Source: CAZWKQ01 sp964634005
GTDB lineage: Bacteria > Bacteroidota > Bacteroidia > Bacteroidales > JACABE01
DNA: 64,000 bases
Direction: 5' to 3'
Assembly (NCBI GenBank): GCA_964634005.1
Contig: CAZWKQ010000002.1
Coordinates: 124,001-188,000, forward strand
The notes below the pieces were generated by a model. The model did not search any database, was not told the origin of the DNA, and worked only from the letters and a program-made list of their open reading frames with translations. A program made the position numbers and the translations under genes. This document shows, one piece after another, positions 53,290 to 61,802 of the stretch (the first letter of the stretch is position 1; the number at the start of each line of letters is the position of its first letter).

Positions 53290-53492
53290 TTAAAAATATT
53301 ATGCAGTTTATTTTTATTGTTAAATCTTTTGTTAACAGAAACTTAAATGTGATTATTTGAAAAATTGCAAAAAATTTAGTTTCTATATCATTTTTATTTC
53401 ATCGAAATATTTAGTGATTATATCGAAAATTTAAAATAATCTAAACTTTTTTGATTATTTTAGCTACTTGAAATTTTAAATTAAAAATTGCT

Positions 53493-55631
53493 ATGAAAAT
53501 AAGTTTCAAAATTGCACTAGTTTGTTTGCTTTTATCTGCATTTTTTCAATTAAACGGGCAATCTAAAAAGTTGAATATAGACGAATTAATGACTAATCGT
53601 AACTATTATCCGGTATCATTATTCAACTTACAGTGGATGGACGACGGAAGCAACTATACTTGGCAATCGAACAATAAATTAGTTAAAGGAAGCATTAAAG
53701 AACAAAAAAATGATACTTTATTAGATATTACCGCTTTAAATAAAGCATTAAGAGGCATTAATGAAAATGAATTGAAACGATTCCCTTCAATAAACTGGGA
53801 TTTGAAAGGGAATTTCAAATTTTCTGCAAACAATAAGTACTATGAATATAATTTTAAGAATAATAAAATTTCAGTTTTGAATCAATATCCTGAAAATGCA
53901 GAAAATATTGATATAGAGCCTATCTTCAATAATATTGCATATACTGTCGAAAACAATCTTTATGTTTCATACAGAGGTACTGAAATTGTCGTAAGTCAGG
54001 AAAAAAATAAAGGAATAGTTTATGGTCAAAGTGTACATCGTAATGAATTTGGAATAAATAAGGGCACTTTTTGGTCACCTAAAGGAAATTATCTTGCATT
54101 TTACAGAATGGACGAGACTATGGTAACTGACTACCCTTTAGTTGATATCGATACGAGAATAGCCGAACTAAGGAATATAAAATATCCTATGGCAGGTATG
54201 AAAAGCCACCATGTTACGGTAGGAGTTTTTGACCCTGTTCTTCAAAAAATTGTTTATTTAAAAACCGGTGAGCCTGAGGAACAATATCTTACAAATATCA
54301 CTTGGAGTCCCGATGAGAAATATATTTATATAGCAGTACTTAACCGTGATCAAAATCACATGAAACTAAATAAATATGATGTAAATACCGGTAATTTTAT
54401 TTCAACTCTTTTTGAAGAAAAAAACGATAAATATGTAGAACCACTGCATGGTTTATTTTTTATTCCTAATAAAAATGACATGTTCATTTGGATGAGTCAG
54501 AGAGACGGATTTAATCATCTATATCTTTATAATACTGAAGGAAAATTAATTAAACAATTGACAAAAGGTAAATGGATTGTAAAGGAAATAGAAGGTTTTG
54601 ACGCAAAGGGGAATAAAGTTTTTATATCGGCTACTAAAGACAGTCCGCTTGATAATGATATTTATGAAGTTGATTTAAATAATGGAAATATCAAGAGTAT
54701 TACACTTATCAAAGGTAATCATAATGTAATTTTCGACAAAAGTTGCAAAAATATAATAGATGTTTACTCAAATGTTGAAAATGCTTATGTTGCTGATATT
54801 ATATCTGTAACCGGGAAAAAAATAAAGAACATAATTGAAGACAAAAATCCTTTGAAAGATTACAATTTGGGTGAAATGAGAATTTTCACACTTAAAGCTG
54901 AAGATGGCAACGATTTGTATTGCAGATTAATAAAACCCGTGAATTTTGATTCTACAAAAAAATATCCTGTGATAATTTACGTTTATGGTGGTCCTCATGC
55001 ACAATTGATAACCAATTCATGGTTAGGAGGTGCCGGATTATGGTTAAATTATCTTGCTCAGGAAGGTTATATTGTTTTTACATTAGATAACAGAGGTTCG
55101 GCAAATCGCGGCTTTGAGTTCGAAAGTGTAATTCACAGAAATTTAGGCAAATACGAATTAAATGACCAGATGGTTGGAGTAAATTATCTAAAATCACTAA
55201 GTTATGTTGACCCTAATCGTATAGCTGTAGATGGTTGGAGTTTTGGCGGTTTTATGAGTATTTCGATGAAGCTGAAAAACCCCGGAGTATTTAAAGTTGC
55301 AACTGCCGGTGGACCTGTTATTGATTGGAAATGGTATGAAGTAATGTACGGCGAACGTTATATGGATACACCTGAACAAAATCCGGATGGATATAAAAAT
55401 GCTTGTTTACTGAATTATATCGACAAACTTGAAGGGAAATTATTGGTTATACATGGTGGAGTTGACAACACTGTAGTTCCTCAACATAGCCTCTCCTTTT
55501 TAAAAAAATGCATAGAAAAAGGAAAGCAAGTTGATTTTTTCCTTTATCCAACGCATGAACACAACGTTAGAGGAGTAGCAAGACATCATCTATTCAGAAA
55601 GTTATTTGATTACTATAAGCAAAATCTTTAG
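53493..55631 (+). CDS. S9B prolyl di/tripeptidyl peptidase
   Basis: A 712-residue exported serine peptidase (signal KIALVCLLLSAFFQLNG). Residues about 60-450 form the beta-propeller with the N-terminus-recognising acidic residues (YRMDETMVTDYPLVDIDTR). The alpha/beta-hydrolase domain (450-712) has the oxyanion-side YVYGGPHAQ, the nucleophile Ser583 in GWSFGGF, Asp658 in GGVDNTVVPQ and His690 in THEHNVRG. It removes X-Pro dipeptides or X-X-Pro tripeptides; the sequence around the acidic motif looks more like PtpA-type tripeptidyl peptidases than classic DPP-IV, but I cannot decide. It probably acts in the periplasm on imported peptides. Confidence 0.9.
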   Translation: MKISFKIALVCLLLSAFFQLNGQSKKLNIDELMTNRNYYPVSLFNLQWMDDGSNYTWQSNNKLVKGSIKEQKNDTLLDITALNKALRGINENELKRFPSINWDLKGNFKFSANNKYYEYNFKNNKISVLNQYPENAENIDIEPIFNNIAYTVENNLYVSYRGTEIVVSQEKNKGIVYGQSVHRNEFGINKGTFWSPKGNYLAFYRMDETMVTDYPLVDIDTRIAELRNIKYPMAGMKSHHVTVGVFDPVLQKIVYLKTGEPEEQYLTNITWSPDEKYIYIAVLNRDQNHMKLNKYDVNTGNFISTLFEEKNDKYVEPLHGLFFIPNKNDMFIWMSQRDGFNHLYLYNTEGKLIKQLTKGKWIVKEIEGFDAKGNKVFISATKDSPLDNDIYEVDLNNGNIKSITLIKGNHNVIFDKSCKNIIDVYSNVENAYVADIISVTGKKIKNIIEDKNPLKDYNLGEMRIFTLKAEDGNDLYCRLIKPVNFDSTKKYPVIIYVYGGPHAQLITNSWLGGAGLWLNYLAQEGYIVFTLDNRGSANRGFEFESVIHRNLGKYELNDQMVGVNYLKSLSYVDPNRIAVDGWSFGGFMSISMKLKNPGVFKVATAGGPVIDWKWYEVMYGERYMDTPEQNPDGYKNACLLNYIDKLEGKLLVIHGGVDNTVVPQHSLSFLKKCIEKGKQVDFFLYPTHEHNVRGVARHHLFRKLFDYYKQNL

Positions 55632-55680
55632 TTTTTTTTAATTTCTTAGTACGAAATTAACTTTTTGATTAATTATTTGT

Positions 55681-55688
55681 TATTTTTG
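55681..55688 (+). promoter_or_regulatory. -7 box for the histidine kinase
   Basis: TATTTTTG, exact TAnnTTTG match, 16 bases before the ATG at 55704, giving a very short leader of about 9 bases. Confidence 0.5.
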
Positions 55689-55703
55689 TGGAAAAATAAC
55701 TAT

Positions 55704-57617
55704 ATGCACAAAAAGCTGAATGCGGTTTTTGCCTTTTTATTTTCCTGTTTGCTACTATTAAATTTTTCATTTTTATTTTCAATACAAACATCAAAAGCAT
55801 CAGAAAATAATTATGAAATAATTGCCAGACAGCAATTAGATTTTGCTAATAAATACTTTTCCATTGATTTGGATATTGCAGAACAATTTGCTCAATTTGC
55901 TATACATAATTCATTGAATACGGATAATTATCCATTAATTCTGGAAAGTTATCAGTTAAAAGCAAAAATTCTAAAATATTCATACAAAAATACCGAGGCA
56001 CTCGAAAATATTTATAAAGCATATTTATACTCACTCGTTTCTCGTAATGTCCCAAAAATTATCGAACTAACTATAGAGGTAGCCGATATTATGCGTTCTA
56101 TCGGGAAATTGAATATTGCACTTGAATATTTATACAATCTGGAAGATATATTAAGTAAAAATGATAAACTCAATTTGGCAAAAATAAATAATAGACTTGC
56201 TGCTATTTATTATGAATTAAACAGATATGACTACGCTGTTGAATATGCCCAGAAGTCTAATGAATTTATAAATAAGAACACTTACCCGTTGTTATATGCT
56301 GATAATAAGATAATAATAGGATCAAGTTATTCGCGCTTATTTAAGCATGATGAAGCTTTGGAAAATATTCTCAGTGTAAAGGATATTTTCGAAAAATATA
56401 GCCCGATAGATTTACCTTATGTATTATTTAATATTTGTCAGGCGTATAGTGCAAAAGGAGATTATAATAATGCCATAAAGTACGGAGAGTTGAGTTTCGA
56501 GATGGCTAAAAAAATGAAAATCGAAGCCTATATGCAAACAGCCGCTCTTTATCTTATCAGGGCATATTTAAAAGCCCGCGACGTTGAAAACTCTCTCAAA
56601 TATTTAAAGATTTCTGACAGCCTTAGTATGAAACTCAATACTATGACTCAATTACAAAAAGTTACTGATGACGAAAACAGAATAAAACTTAAACAAAAAG
56701 AAAATACTATTTCCGAATACAAACAAACAATTTACAGGAATAATAAAATTAATACGTTAATTCGTTGGATCGTTATTATTTTAATCTCAACGGTTGTTAT
56801 TACCATTGTTTATTTAACTAATTCAATAAAAAAATCAAAAGAACTGAAAAAAATAAATAACGAAATTTCAAGTCAACAAGAAGAATTGATTAAATATGCA
56901 AATGAATTGCAAGTAGCCAATGATACTAAAAATACTTTTTTCTCAATCATATCTCATGATTTACGTTCTCCTTTTCATTCAATATTGGGATTAACCGATG
57001 TATTAATAGTTGATAACGACCAATTAAGCAATGAAGAAAAGTTAAGTATTACCAGAATGCTTAATGATTCTGCACAAAAAGTTTACAGGCTTCTCGACAA
57101 TCTTCTAAAATGGGCTCAAACTCAAACAGGTTCTATTAAATTTAATCCTGAGCTATTTAATGTAACTGAATTGATCAATGAAATAATAAATCTGTCGCAA
57201 AGTAATGCTTCTGATAAGAAAATAAAAATAGAATTTAATGAAACTTCGAGTTTTAATGTTTTTGCTGATAGAAATATGATTGATACTGTAATTAGAAATG
57301 TTCTTTCAAATTCAATAAAATTTTCTAATCCTGACAGTGTGATATCTGTGAGTCTTAATAAAAAAGATAATATTTTAAATCTTTCTGTTAAAGATAACGG
57401 TATTGGAATTAATGAAGATGATTTGTCAAAAATATTTAATATAAATCAAAAGCACATCAGAAATGGAACCGGTGGTGAAACAGGTTCCGGTTTAGGATTG
57501 TTACTATGTAAGGAATTTGTTGAAAAAAACAATGGTAAAATAATTATCGAAAGCACTGAGAATATTGGCACCACAGTAAATATTCAGCTTCCTTTGGAAG
57601 AAAAAAATATTACCTAA
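55704..57617 (+). CDS. TPR-containing sensor histidine kinase
   Basis: A 637-residue membrane kinase. ATG 55704 is chosen because it opens a signal peptide (KKLNAVFAFLFSCLLLLNF) right after a promoter box; an upstream TTG frame crosses that promoter. The periplasmic part (about 35-340) has six or more TPR units (for example RLAAIYYELNRYDYAVEYAQ). A transmembrane helix (LIRWIVIILISTVVITIVYL, about 360-380) and coiled coil follow. The kinase core has the phosphorylated His418 in SHDLRSPFHS and the ATP domain with NVLSNSIKFS, VKDNGIGI and GSGLGLLLC. No receiver domain or response-regulator gene is nearby. TPR-type sensors are typical of Bacteroidota. It converges on the M28 peptidase with a 4-base stop-codon overlap. 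Confidence 0.9.
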   Translation: MHKKLNAVFAFLFSCLLLLNFSFLFSIQTSKASENNYEIIARQQLDFANKYFSIDLDIAEQFAQFAIHNSLNTDNYPLILESYQLKAKILKYSYKNTEALENIYKAYLYSLVSRNVPKIIELTIEVADIMRSIGKLNIALEYLYNLEDILSKNDKLNLAKINNRLAAIYYELNRYDYAVEYAQKSNEFINKNTYPLLYADNKIIIGSSYSRLFKHDEALENILSVKDIFEKYSPIDLPYVLFNICQAYSAKGDYNNAIKYGELSFEMAKKMKIEAYMQTAALYLIRAYLKARDVENSLKYLKISDSLSMKLNTMTQLQKVTDDENRIKLKQKENTISEYKQTIYRNNKINTLIRWIVIILISTVVITIVYLTNSIKKSKELKKINNEISSQQEELIKYANELQVANDTKNTFFSIISHDLRSPFHSILGLTDVLIVDNDQLSNEEKLSITRMLNDSAQKVYRLLDNLLKWAQTQTGSIKFNPELFNVTELINEIINLSQSNASDKKIKIEFNETSSFNVFADRNMIDTVIRNVLSNSIKFSNPDSVISVSLNKKDNILNLSVKDNGIGINEDDLSKIFNINQKHIRNGTGGETGSGLGLLLCKEFVEKNNGKIIIESTENIGTTVNIQLPLEEKNIT

Positions 57618-58897
57618 AGTTTATCGACAAAAATTGTAAGGAGTTTGAAAATTTCATTGTATTTTGTAAAAGGAAGTTTATCGGCAGTGTCATAAATATT
57701 ATGGTATTCGGTATTTTCGCTACCCATTGAATATATGAAAACTGCAGGCACGCCTTTCTCGTAAAAAGGACAATGATCGCTATTGCACGATTCGCCTCTT
57801 TGTGCAACGGTTTTAAGCAAAGAATTTTTGTCGTTTATTTCTTTAAAAAGCTGAAATTCTTTTTCAAATTTTGTTCCGTTCACAATAGTTATACCTTCGC
57901 TTCCAGTGCCTACCATATCGAGATTTATCAGAAATTTAATCTTATCAATCGGGAATAAAGGATTTTTCGATAAATAATATGAGCCCAATAAGCCGGCTTC
58001 TTCGCCACTAACAAATGCAAAAACAATAGAGTACTTTAAAAACTTATTAGTATCGGCAGCAAAATGCCTTGCCAAATCAAGTACCATAGATGTTCCACTT
58101 CCATTATCATTGGCTCCGGGGAAATAAACATTTTCTCCCATTTGCCCTAAATGATCATAATGAGCAATAAATACAATAAAACTATCAGGATATAATTTTC
58201 CTTTAACATATCCTATTACATTATTTGTTGTATAATTGCTTAGATATTCTGTGTCAATATCAACGCTGATTTTTTTGACTTTTTTTGGTATAACTTCCCT
58301 TAATACAGATATCTTAAAGTATTCGTTAACATTTCTGCCGTCAGATATTGCCCAACTGAGCTTTTTATCTGCAATTGTTATTATACCTGCAGAATTGAAC
58401 GGATTCCTGAATCTCGTTTTATTGAATATTTCGGTTATATCTTTGTCTTTTATATTTTGTTTGTCAATTAAAATAACAGTCTTTTTTAAATCTTTTTTAA
58501 TAATATTGTCATAATCCTTTTTCGATTTAAAGTTTGTACTGTCAAGTTTTAAAACTTTGAATTTTCCTTTAGTTTTTGGCGATGAAAGACTGACTAAAAA
58601 TTCATTACCTGCACTTATGTTTTTATTGTTAATTCTTAATGACGTTTTTTTAATTGAATTTATTGAGAGTTTGTATTCTTGAAAAAAATTATTATTGAAC
58701 GATAATGAGTTGTTTTTAATAAGTTCATTTTTAATAAATTCTGCTGCTAATTTGTCACCATTGTTAGTATATCCTCTTCCGTATAAAAATGGTGAACTAA
58801 GAGTATCGACTATATAATGTGCATATTTAACATCTTGTGCATTGGTATAATACGATAGAATGCAAAAAGTAAAAAGTAAATTTAGAAACCTTTTCAT
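57614..58897 (-). CDS. M28 zinc aminopeptidase, exported
   Basis: A 427-residue protein with a signal peptide (FLNLLFTFCILSYYTNA). The M28 di-zinc centre is complete: IAHYDHLG (first His; D in the loop), PGANDNGSGTSMVLDLA (bridging Asp), GEEAGLLGS (catalytic and metal Glu), LINLDMVG (Asp) and CNSDHCPFYEKGVPAVF (final His). Residues about 110-190 form an inserted PA-like domain (KTVILIDKQNI). It removes N-terminal residues from peptides in the periplasm or outside. Together with the S9 peptidase at 53493 it makes a small peptidase group downstream of SusCD. Its stop codon overlaps that of the kinase gene on the other strand. Confidence 0.9.
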   Translation of the reverse strand: MKRFLNLLFTFCILSYYTNAQDVKYAHYIVDTLSSPFLYGRGYTNNGDKLAAEFIKNELIKNNSLSFNNNFFQEYKLSINSIKKTSLRINNKNISAGNEFLVSLSSPKTKGKFKVLKLDSTNFKSKKDYDNIIKKDLKKTVILIDKQNIKDKDITEIFNKTRFRNPFNSAGIITIADKKLSWAISDGRNVNEYFKISVLREVIPKKVKKISVDIDTEYLSNYTTNNVIGYVKGKLYPDSFIVFIAHYDHLGQMGENVYFPGANDNGSGTSMVLDLARHFAADTNKFLKYSIVFAFVSGEEAGLLGSYYLSKNPLFPIDKIKFLINLDMVGTGSEGITIVNGTKFEKEFQLFKEINDKNSLLKTVAQRGESCNSDHCPFYEKGVPAVFIYSMGSENTEYHNIYDTADKLPFTKYNEIFKLLTIFVDKL

Positions 58898-58940
58898 GAA
58901 ATTAATAATGTTTTTTAAAAGATTATAGTTTTTAATAGTA

Positions 58941-58974
58941 AAAAAAATGACAGGTTAGTTTCCTGTCATTTTTT
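58941..58974 (-). terminator. terminator of the AOR gene
   Basis: Arms aaaaaatgacagg (58942-58954) and cctgtcatttttt (58962-58974) form a 13-bp perfect stem with a 7-base loop; on the minus strand a run of T follows. It lies 20 bases after the AOR stop codon. Confidence 0.88.
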
Positions 58975-58993
58975 ATTGATAAAGTTAATTAGC

Positions 58994-61150
58994 TTATTGT
59001 AATGGAGCAACCACTTCGATTAACTCCGGCAAATCCATACCTATTTTCTTAAGATGTTCAATAGTAGGAACGCCGTTTTTGTTCCAACCTCTGCGTTGAT
59101 AAACAGCATCTAAAAGTTGTTCATAGCGGTCTTCGCGATATTTACGGGTGATTGCTATTTTTTCTTCAACAGTTTTGCCTTCAGGATCGATTCCGATGAT
59201 TTCTTTCATTTGTTTATCATATCTTTCCTGACGAGATAAGTACTCTTCAACAGTAACAGGGCCGGCAGCTCTGTATGGTTGTGCATCGTCTTTTCTTAGT
59301 CCGAAACCTTTACGTATATTAAAAATACGTTGGAAATTATATACTCTTTCCGATTGACGGATTAATTCGTGTTTATCGATATTGCTACCGGTAACTGCGT
59401 TGTATATTGTTACATAGTTATCAACGTGTTCAGGTACTTTTGCCGGTTCGTCGGTTTCTTTGTTATTTTCGGGTTCAACGTCGTTCCATGGCAATTTGCA
59501 TAATCCCATAAGACCAAACCATGTTCTGAACATAGGGAAGTAGTGAAGAGCTTCAGCTTTGTCTTCGAATGTAGGAATTTGATTGTTAACCATGTCCATA
59601 AAAATAAGCCATGCTTCATCGTGTTGAGGTCCTTTATTTGTCATTGCATAGCCACCTTGTTGAGCCAAAGATTCTTTTGAAACATACTGCGAATATTCCA
59701 ATCCTTTGTTTTCCATTGCAAAATCCTGCATTTCTTCAAGTTTGCCCCAGCCTTTTTCAGCAAATAAATGTTTCATTTTTCTAACACCCATACCTGCAAT
59801 TTTTCCGAAACCTTCGCCTCTGGCAAGTTGATGCAGGCACTCCATTGCCGAATCGGCATTGCCCCAGTTAAATTTTAAACCGCCTGTACGTTCTTCATTT
59901 AAAATACCTCTTTCCCAGCATTCCATAATAAATGCCATAATAGTACCCCAAGTAATTGTACAAATACCGTAAGTATCGCAATAAAAGTTTGCTTCTATTA
60001 TATAATCAGGGTTGAAGATACCGCAATTAGAGCCTAATCCGCCTACGTTTTCGTATTCAGGACCATCAACTATTACTTTTTGTCCCTTGTATGGGCCTGT
60101 TCTTAATTTATAATTGTCAACACCTTTAGCACAAGACATATTACAGCCTATCCAACATCCGTCGGGAACTCCTTGAGTAAAGCGACTTTTCCATACTTCG
60201 CTATCAATATTTGGCGTGTCTTTATGTTTGCCAAATTTAAAATTGTGTGTTGGCAACAAATCATAAGCATCCATAATTTCAACAAGGTGTGCGGTTCCTT
60301 TAGAACGCATTTCGCATTGTTGATCGTCGAGTTCTCTGATTTCGCGGTTAAAACGACGACCTCTTTCCATTATTGCTTCAAGATTGGCTACATTGTTCAT
60401 ATTACCTTTTACTCCGGGGATTTTTGCAACCAAAGCTCTTATTTTTTTATAGCGGAATAATGTGCCTAAGCCACCTCTTCCTGCTTGTTTTAAACGTACT
60501 TGTTTTCTTTTTAAATCGTAAAATGTAAAATTCAACATTCCGATTAAAGAATTTTCGGCTGCTTTACCACTTGAAACAACGGCAACATTATATTTGTCTT
60601 TTTCATTATCTGCAAACATTTCGTGAAGTTCTTCGCCAAGTAAGTGGCTATCATAAGATAATCCTTCAGGAGCTTCAAATATTTCAACAACCCCATCAAT
60701 GCCGTTTATGAAAACAATTATATCTTTTTCAGATATTCCTTGTAATTCTACTGCATCGAAACCTGCAAATTTCGAGTATGGTCCAAAAAAACCCCCAACA
60801 TTACTGTCCATAATAGACTCCGTTTGAGGAGAAATTCCCACAACTATTGATTTTCCGGTTCCTGAATATTGAGTAATTCCACATATTGGTCCGCCGGCAA
60901 TTACTATCTCATTTTCCGGATCATTCCATTTGGTTTCAGGTTTAGTTCCATCCCATAATAAACGTAATCCAAAACCTTTACCTCCGATAAATTTTTCTTT
61001 CATCAAAGGGCTTACCTGTTTTTCTTTAATAATATTTTCACCTACGTTTACATATAAAGTCCTATCATTATAGCCTCTATAAATAGGCTTTAATTCGTAC
61101 TTATAACTCGCTATAACTTTGCGATTTTCCTTTATTTCTTTTAAATTCAT
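58994..61150 (-). CDS. aldehyde:ferredoxin oxidoreductase family (tungstopterin) enzyme
   Basis: A 718-residue enzyme of the AOR family, which oxidises aldehydes to acids (or runs in reverse) with a bis-pterin tungsten cofactor and a [4Fe-4S] cluster, passing electrons to ferredoxin. The N-terminal domain has GGKGFGLRLLWDG, GTGKSIVVGISPQTE and SNVGGFFGPYSKFAGFDAV (pterin phosphate and Mg sites). Cluster ligands are Cys332, Cys336 and Cys340 in DGCWIGCNMSCAKG (spacing C-x3-C-x3-C, where archaeal AOR has C-x2-C-x3-C) and a fourth Cys in LMGLCKLPWND. It is longer than the archaeal enzyme (about 605) because of N- and C-terminal additions. Monocistronic with its own promoter box and terminator. 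Substrate not readable. Confidence 0.9.
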   Translation of the reverse strand: MNLKEIKENRKVIASYKYELKPIYRGYNDRTLYVNVGENIIKEKQVSPLMKEKFIGGKGFGLRLLWDGTKPETKWNDPENEIVIAGGPICGITQYSGTGKSIVVGISPQTESIMDSNVGGFFGPYSKFAGFDAVELQGISEKDIIVFINGIDGVVEIFEAPEGLSYDSHLLGEELHEMFADNEKDKYNVAVVSSGKAAENSLIGMLNFTFYDLKRKQVRLKQAGRGGLGTLFRYKKIRALVAKIPGVKGNMNNVANLEAIMERGRRFNREIRELDDQQCEMRSKGTAHLVEIMDAYDLLPTHNFKFGKHKDTPNIDSEVWKSRFTQGVPDGCWIGCNMSCAKGVDNYKLRTGPYKGQKVIVDGPEYENVGGLGSNCGIFNPDYIIEANFYCDTYGICTITWGTIMAFIMECWERGILNEERTGGLKFNWGNADSAMECLHQLARGEGFGKIAGMGVRKMKHLFAEKGWGKLEEMQDFAMENKGLEYSQYVSKESLAQQGGYAMTNKGPQHDEAWLIFMDMVNNQIPTFEDKAEALHYFPMFRTWFGLMGLCKLPWNDVEPENNKETDEPAKVPEHVDNYVTIYNAVTGSNIDKHELIRQSERVYNFQRIFNIRKGFGLRKDDAQPYRAAGPVTVEEYLSRQERYDKQMKEIIGIDPEGKTVEEKIAITRKYREDRYEQLLDAVYQRRGWNKNGVPTIEHLKKIGMDLPELIEVVAPLQ

Positions 61151-61179
61151 AACTTGTAATGATTGATTTTTTTAGGGTA

Positions 61180-61187
61180 CAAACCTA
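61180..61187 (-). promoter_or_regulatory. -7 box for the AOR gene
   Basis: Reads TAGGTTTG on the minus strand, an exact TAnnTTTG match 30 bases before the start at 61150. Confidence 0.5.
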
Positions 61188-61301
61188 CAAATTTTTTCCG
61201 AATTTATTATAATATTTTCAAAATTTAATAATGATTTGTTCTTGAATAAATATTGAATTTTATCAAATTAAATTTATAAATTCGCTAATTATTTTTAAAA
61301 T

Positions 61302-61796
61302 ATGGCTAAAAAATTGAAAATACCTTTTAATACCAGCGAAGACTTTGTTTTGATAGGTATAGCAAGTAGTTTGGAAGACTATAGATTGGCGTATTTTTTA
61401 AATAAAAACCTTTGTTTGAATTTAGAAAAAAAAATTGACTTCTTGTTCTATAACAATAAAATCAAAACTGATATAGCTTATTCTTATTACGAGTATGTTG
61501 ATGAAAATGATTTTTTGGATTATGTATTATTAGAAAATAAAAAAAGCAAATCAACATTAATAAATTTCTGGAAAATCTATGATTACTTTTTAATAATTTC
61601 CGGAGCAATCTCGAAAAAAGATTTCAATATGATAAAAGATATTGTTTCTGAAATCCAAAATGTACAGGTTGTAAAAATATTATTTAATTCAACAGCAGAA
61701 ACAATAAATATTTCGCAAAATCTATTTGATGAAGTAAATAATCTGATGTCAGGGATTGAACTGCACAGAATTGAAATTAATGCAAAAACTGAATGA
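61302..61796 (+). CDS. IPExxxVDY-family protein
   Basis: A 164-residue cytoplasmic protein of a family found only in Bacteroidota. The first half matches well: FVLIGIASSLEDYRLAYFLN, then KNLCLNLEKKIDFLFY, and SYYEYVDEND. The motif that names the family is eroded here: the I-P-E-x-x-x-V-D-Y position reads INFWKIYDY, keeping only the first Ile and the last D-Y. Function is unknown; members often lie near pyruvate kinase or cell-wall genes. It is the first gene of a tight group (6-base gap, then overlap). A near -7 box, TAAATTCG (61277-61284, one mismatch), lies 18 bases upstream. Confidence 0.82.
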   Translation: MAKKLKIPFNTSEDFVLIGIASSLEDYRLAYFLNKNLCLNLEKKIDFLFYNNKIKTDIAYSYYEYVDENDFLDYVLLENKKSKSTLINFWKIYDYFLIISGAISKKDFNMIKDIVSEIQNVQVVKILFNSTAETINISQNLFDEVNNLMSGIELHRIEINAKTE

Positions 61797-61802
61797 ATTT
61801 TT

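Noticed and set aside
55704..57617. Hybrid two-component system
   Set aside because: The kinase ends right after the ATPase domain; there is no receiver or DNA-binding domain and no response-regulator gene in the window.
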